DNA of 9,481 nt from an uncultured Bacteroidota bacterium (GTDB lineage Bacteria > Bacteroidota > Bacteroidia > Chitinophagales > Chitinophagaceae): assembly GCA_903912435.1 (NCBI GenBank), contig CAIWHI010000270.1, positions 1 through 9,481 on the forward strand. Reading direction: 5' to 3'. Of this stretch, positions 5,188 through 9,481 are shown in pieces. The position numbers and the translations under genes were made by a program. The notes below the pieces were generated by a model. It had not been told where the DNA came from. It saw only the letters and a list, made by a program, of their open reading frames with translations, and did not search any database. Each line of letters begins with the position of its first letter. The first letter of the stretch is position 1.

Positions 5188-7467
5188 ATGCGGTTTTACG
5201 GGCGTTTCTTATTCTTTATAACCTTAATGTTGTTTGTCTCCTACGCCCGTGCGCAAGACAAACCTATAGGCTATTGGGAATCTTTGCTACCCTATAATAC
5301 GGCCCTGGGGGTGGCTACTGATGGAACTACTGTTTTTACTGTAACCGGCCAGGCATTTTTTACCTATAATGTACTCACAGACCAAAACCAGACTTATAGC
5401 AAAATTGATGGCATGTCTGATATAGGTATGCAATGTATAGGCTATGATCCACTTACCGAAACGGTAATTCTCTGTTACCAGAATGGAAACATAGACCTCT
5501 TCAAAGACAATACTTTTTATAATATCCCCGACCTTAAACTCCTTACCGTACCTACCAGTAAGTATGTAAACCAGGTTTATATAGAAGATGGCAAGGCATA
5601 CCTGAGTAATAGCCTGGGCGTAACAGAAATAGACCTTTCGGAACACGCAATAATCAAGACATTAAAATTCTATGCCAAAAACAATAACCTGATGGAAGTA
5701 AAAAGTTTTGCCGGTTGTGGTAACTATTATTATGCTGCTACCGCTAAAAACCTCTATAGGGTTGCAAAAACCAATCCTGAACTGATTAATTTTCAGGTAT
5801 GGCAAAATATTGATAGTACCGATTCTATTACAGGCCTTGTTAATGTAAATGATAGTTTGTTCCTATCTACCCGCCGAAAGCTATTTACCATTACCAATGA
5901 TACTCTTCTTGTGTTAAATACATTCAATACCAACATCGTAAATATCAGTGCAGGTATTAAAAACTTATTTATCTGTCTCTCATCCGGTGTTTCAAATGGA
6001 TCTATACAGGTTATGAACATGCAAGAGCAATTGGTTGATTCATTCGATTGTGTTTATCCTCCTGCCCAGGCCACCCAACTTCATAACGACAATATCTGCA
6101 TTGCATGCCCAACCGATGGATTAAAAATCAGAGATTATTTCAGGGGTACTAAAAATATTATTCCACCCGGCCCGTCTTCCCCTTATTCATTTGGTTTGTA
6201 TGCACACAATAAAGACTTATATATAGCTCATGGTGGCTATAATGATGCCTATTTTGCCCAGGCTAAATTGACAGGATTTTCTAACTTATATAAAGGTAAA
6301 TGGACTCAATATAAGCCCGGAACTTATAAACCCATACAAAACATGAGGGATTTTACCAGTATTACCAGAGATGAAGCCAGTGGAATAGTTTATGCAGGTT
6401 CGTATCTGGATGGTTTATTTATTTTGCATCCTGATGGTTATACAAAACAGGTGAATACTGATTCAATTTTAGATTATAGTATTGCCTATGGCTCGGGATA
6501 CCATGAAATATTGGGCATGGCTATAGATAAATTTCATAATCTCTGGGTTTCTACTATGTTTAACCCTCAGCACCAGCTATATATGCTTACACCTGATAGC
6601 GTATGGTATAAATTCAATATCCCAAGAATTGCCTATGGGGGGCTGCCTATTATAGATGATAGTGGCCAGATATGGATTGCCAGTGCCAGTGGTGGTCTGG
6701 TTGTTTTTAACCATAATAACACCTATGCCAATACTACAGATGACACCAGTTACATATTAACTGAAGGTATTGGAAATGGCAATCTCCCCGGTGGTAATGT
6801 TACAGCCTTAGCCAAAGATCTGGAGAATAAAATTTGGGTAGGTACGAGTTCCGGTATTGCATTAGTGACTAATTGTAATGCCCCATTCAATACGCATAAT
6901 CCACCCTGCGATGCCGAAATACCAATAGACGCCAATGGCGAAAAAATGCTTGGCACAGAAAACATTACTGATATTGCCATTGATGGTGGTAATAGGAAGT
7001 GGATAGGGACTATAAGGGGCGTTTATGTTTTATCACCCGATGGAAAGGCAATTTTAAACCATTACAATACTGATAATAGCCCTCTACCATCAAATTACAT
7101 TCGTAAGCTTACAATTGATAAAGCCACTGGAGATATATATTTCGGTACAGAACTCGGTTTAATGAGTTATCACGGGGCAGCAACTGAGGGGGGAACCACC
7201 AATGCCAATGTGCTTGTCTTTCCAAATCCCGTTGCACCCAATTATATTGGCCCAATAGCTATCAATGGGCTGGTTACCAGCGCAAAAGTAAAAATTACAG
7301 ATATTAGTGGTCAGCTCGTTTATCAAACCACAGCCTTAGGTGGCCAGGCCATCTGGAACGGAAGAGACTATACTGGCCGTAAACCCCAAAGTGGAGTATA
7401 CCTAATCTTTGTAAGTGATGATGCAGGCAAACAAACTTATGGAGGTAAAATAATATTTATGCAATAG
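5188..7467 (+). CDS. porZ: PorZ-like T9SS attachment-complex protein, complete
   Basis: The product has 759 residues, close to the 776 I recall for P. gingivalis PorZ. There PorZ sits on the cell surface with PorU, PorV and PorQ and helps attach anionic LPS to secreted cargo. Seen here: signal peptide 1-22 (FLFFITLMLFVSYARA, then Gln23); beta-propeller repeats from about 24 to 670, starting with IGYWESLLPYN and MSDIGMQCIGYD; PorZ-typical YQNGNIDLF at 97-105; repeated D-x-x-x-x-I-W-[VI] blades; Cys563 and Cys574 before DAEIPI; and DGGNRKWIGT late in the second propeller region. Residues 674-759 form a type A T9SS sorting domain (VFPNP...GQLVYQT...WNGRDYTGR..SGVYLIFV). The start is fixed by the signal peptide and promoter spacing. 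A second copy follows immediately. PorZ is firm as a family call; whether this copy or the next is the functional orthologue is open. Confidence 0.88.
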   Translation: MRFYGRFLFFITLMLFVSYARAQDKPIGYWESLLPYNTALGVATDGTTVFTVTGQAFFTYNVLTDQNQTYSKIDGMSDIGMQCIGYDPLTETVILCYQNGNIDLFKDNTFYNIPDLKLLTVPTSKYVNQVYIEDGKAYLSNSLGVTEIDLSEHAIIKTLKFYAKNNNLMEVKSFAGCGNYYYAATAKNLYRVAKTNPELINFQVWQNIDSTDSITGLVNVNDSLFLSTRRKLFTITNDTLLVLNTFNTNIVNISAGIKNLFICLSSGVSNGSIQVMNMQEQLVDSFDCVYPPAQATQLHNDNICIACPTDGLKIRDYFRGTKNIIPPGPSSPYSFGLYAHNKDLYIAHGGYNDAYFAQAKLTGFSNLYKGKWTQYKPGTYKPIQNMRDFTSITRDEASGIVYAGSYLDGLFILHPDGYTKQVNTDSILDYSIAYGSGYHEILGMAIDKFHNLWVSTMFNPQHQLYMLTPDSVWYKFNIPRIAYGGLPIIDDSGQIWIASASGGLVVFNHNNTYANTTDDTSYILTEGIGNGNLPGGNVTALAKDLENKIWVGTSSGIALVTNCNAPFNTHNPPCDAEIPIDANGEKMLGTENITDIAIDGGNRKWIGTIRGVYVLSPDGKAILNHYNTDNSPLPSNYIRKLTIDKATGDIYFGTELGLMSYHGAATEGGTTNANVLVFPNPVAPNYIGPIAINGLVTSAKVKITDISGQLVYQTTALGGQAIWNGRDYTGRKPQSGVYLIFVSDDAGKQTYGGKIIFMQ

Positions 7468-7548
7468 TTTTTTAACTCAAACCAATACTCATCCATTATT
7501 TTTCCATTATAGGTACGCAATAAGCACCACCTTAATCCGTTATTTCTT

Positions 7549-7556
7549 TACTTTTG
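7549..7556 (+). promoter_or_regulatory. -7 element (TACTTTTG) of the second PorZ-like gene
   Basis: TACTTTTG matches TAnnTTTG exactly, in the short gap after the first PorZ-like gene. It ends 15 nt before an in-frame ATG at 7572 and 63 nt before the ATG at 7620. This suggests the second copy is transcribed on its own, although read-through from the first copy is not excluded: I found no hairpin terminator between 7468 and 7548. Confidence 0.5.
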
Positions 7557-7571
7557 GATTTACAATTTAAC

Positions 7572-9481
7572 ATGAAATTTATACAAATAGGCTACATGGG
7601 AAGTGCAAACATTTTAAAAATGAATTTTAAAAGATTGTTTAATTTAATAAGCATTTTTACAGTAATTTTTGTTTTCAGCTTCTCTATATGCCAGGCTCAG
7701 GACAAACCAATAGGATACTGGGAATCTCTACTACCTTACAATAATTCATTAGGTGTAGCCACAGATGGAACCACACTATTCAATATATGCAATGAGGGTT
7801 TGTTCACATATACCAAAGGAGATTTACCCCTACCCTATTCAAAGGAAACAGGTATGTCTGACATTGGTATGCAGTGCGTTGGTTTTGATAAAATGACCTC
7901 AACAGCTATTCTTGCCTACCAAAATGGCAATATTGACCTATTTAAAAACAATACCTTTTATAATATACCCGACCTTAAACTCAAAAACATTGCAGGTGCT
8001 AAAAGCATATACCACATTTACACCGAAAATGGTTTTGCCTACCTAAGTTCATCGCTTGGTGTTATTGTTATTAACCTTGAAGACCATAGCATTAAAGAAA
8101 CTTATAAGTTCTATAATAAAGATACCAATGGCAATTTCTTAATGCCGGTGAAAGACTTCTCAGCTTTAGGCTTGTATTTTTATGCTATTACAGACAAGGG
8201 TATTTATCGTGCAGAAAGGGCAAACAATGACCTGATCAATTACCAGGTTTGGACCAAAATCGATAGTACCAGGGCAATAGAACATGTTGCAACCGTATTA
8301 AATAATCTATTTCTTGCTGATAGTGATAAAGTATATGCCATAGTGAGCGATACGCTTCAACTCATCTATCAGGCACCCGTACATATTCAGCACTTATCTC
8401 CCGGTTTATCGCATTTAATGATTGGTGAAGCGGGACTACCACACTTTGGCAACCTGAAAATTATGGATATGTCCTATTCCATAGTCGACTCATTTGATTG
8501 TGCCGGTCCTACTGTTCAGGCAGTACAAAATAATGATTCCAGTATCTGGATAGCATCAACCTATAGTAGCCTGATAACCCGTACCGGGAAAAATTCGGTG
8601 GGTGCTTTTTTACCTGCAGGCCCCTCTGATGCGTATAGTTTCGACATCTATGCCCATAATAGTGAGCTATATGTAGCCCATGGCACCTATAATTCAGCAT
8701 TATATCCGGGAAATAATTTTGATGGCATTTCAAATTTGCGCAATGGAAAATGGAAAAGCTATAAACAAGGCTCCTATGCACCTTTTGATACCCTGAAAAA
8801 TTTCTGTTCCGTTCTAAAAGACGAAATTGATGGCACCCTCTATTTCGGGTCCTACTCCCAGGGCTTATTTATTCTTAAACCCAATGGCAGCTTCCAACAT
8901 ATTGACCAGAATTCAATTTTCAATGAAAGCCCACAGATAAATGCAGGGAATCATTTGGTTATTAATATGGCACTCGACAAATCTGACAATTTATGGGTCA
9001 CTACCTTATTCTCCAATAATGTCCTTTACTTAAAAACTGCCGATAGCAATTGGTTTAAAATATATATTCCCGGTGTTAATCAAGGTGGCCCAATAGTTAT
9101 AGACGACAATAACCAGGTATGGTTTGGCAGTATGGCTGGTGGCGGAGTTATTGTGTACAACACCAATAATACCATAAAAGACCTCACAGACGACAAGTTT
9201 TATCATTTGCAGGCAGGTGCAGGCAATGGCAATATTCCGGGTACCAATGTCAACTGCCTTGCCAAAGATCTCAATAATGCTATATGGATTGGTACTGATG
9301 ATGGTATAGCTATTGCATCTAATTGTTACCCTCCATTTACATCTAATACTTCTTCCCCCCCTTGCGATGCCCAAATACCAATTGTACAATATGATAAATA
9401 TGCCGGCTACCTTTTCAAAGGAAGTAATGTAAGGGCAATAGCTGTTGATGGTGCTAATCGTAAATGGGTAGGCACAGATGA
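7572..9481 (+). CDS. Second PorZ-like protein, tandem paralogue (C-terminus beyond window)
   Basis: The frame is open from 7572 to the window edge with no stop or frameshift. Three in-frame starts exist: 7572, 7596 and 7620. Start 7620 gives a textbook signal peptide (MNFKRLFNLISIFTVIFVFSFSICQA, then Gln27). Start 7572 adds 16 residues but fits the 15-19 nt promoter-to-ATG spacing of the other genes, so I give the longer form. The mature part runs parallel to the first copy: AQDKPIGYWESLLPYN is identical, and MSDIGMQC, YQNGNIDLFK and NTFYNIPDLKL are shared. The late motifs CDAQIPI and DGANRKWVGT are present, and closer to what I recall as typical PorZ than DAEIPI/DGGNRKWIGT of copy 1. Roughly 140 residues, including the expected T9SS sorting domain, should lie beyond the edge. 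Nucleotides differ at many third positions even where protein is identical, so the duplication is old and the protein is under selection. Confidence 0.85.
   Translation, partial: MKFIQIGYMGSANILKMNFKRLFNLISIFTVIFVFSFSICQAQDKPIGYWESLLPYNNSLGVATDGTTLFNICNEGLFTYTKGDLPLPYSKETGMSDIGMQCVGFDKMTSTAILAYQNGNIDLFKNNTFYNIPDLKLKNIAGAKSIYHIYTENGFAYLSSSLGVIVINLEDHSIKETYKFYNKDTNGNFLMPVKDFSALGLYFYAITDKGIYRAERANNDLINYQVWTKIDSTRAIEHVATVLNNLFLADSDKVYAIVSDTLQLIYQAPVHIQHLSPGLSHLMIGEAGLPHFGNLKIMDMSYSIVDSFDCAGPTVQAVQNNDSSIWIASTYSSLITRTGKNSVGAFLPAGPSDAYSFDIYAHNSELYVAHGTYNSALYPGNNFDGISNLRNGKWKSYKQGSYAPFDTLKNFCSVLKDEIDGTLYFGSYSQGLFILKPNGSFQHIDQNSIFNESPQINAGNHLVINMALDKSDNLWVTTLFSNNVLYLKTADSNWFKIYIPGVNQGGPIVIDDNNQVWFGSMAGGGVIVYNTNNTIKDLTDDKFYHLQAGAGNGNIPGTNVNCLAKDLNNAIWIGTDDGIAIASNCYPPFTSNTSSPPCDAQIPIVQYDKYAGYLFKGSNVRAIAVDGANRKWVGTD

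Noticed and set aside
7468..7571. Terminator or small gene between the PorZ copies
   Set aside because: Only a direct repeat of TCCATTAT (7492 and 7503) and T-runs are present; no stable stem and no ORF beyond the start of the second copy.
9030..9389. Minus-strand open frame of 119 codons in the second PorZ gene (also 8509-8781)
   Set aside because: Opposite the clear PorZ-like frame, which continues unbroken through this stretch.

Overview
The window looks like chromosomal DNA from the phylum Bacteroidota, probably a Chitinophagaceae- or Sphingobacteriia-like organism; I cannot name the species. Three things point there. YidC has the long periplasmic domain and N-terminus typical of Bacteroidetes. 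Two exported beta-propeller proteins resemble PorZ of the type IX secretion system (T9SS), and the complete one ends in a T9SS type A sorting domain. The promoters match the Bacteroidetes -7 consensus TAnnTTTG, with no clear Shine-Dalgarno sites.

Layout. (1) 1-210, minus strand: the N-terminal 70 codons of a small exported protein built from 17-residue repeats, cut by the window edge. (2) 211-543: divergent intergenic region holding the yidC promoter. (3) 544-2376, plus: yidC, complete, followed by a strong intrinsic terminator (2402-2453). (4) 2459-2853: gene-free and packed with palindromic REP-like elements. (5) 2854-4701, minus: a TIR-coiled coil-TPR protein, clearly more AT-rich than its neighbours. 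(6) 4702-5187: its promoter, three more palindromic elements (one REPIN-like), then the promoter of the next gene. (7) 5188-7467, plus: complete PorZ-like protein. (8) From 7572 or 7620 to the window end, plus: a second PorZ-like paralogue, open for 620 codons from the inner start and truncated by the edge.

The genes are not one operon. Each appears to have its own promoter, and the -7 elements sit 15-19 nt before the ATG, which implies very short leaders. yidC is a housekeeping inner-membrane insertase. The two PorZ-like genes are a tandem duplication of what is normally a single-copy T9SS attachment-complex component. The TIR-TPR gene reads as an accessory gene, possibly anti-phage, lodged between core genes and bracketed by palindromic repeats. 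The points most worth a second look are the PorZ duplication, the TIR-TPR gene in its repeat-bracketed slot, and the modular palindromes at 2489-2719.
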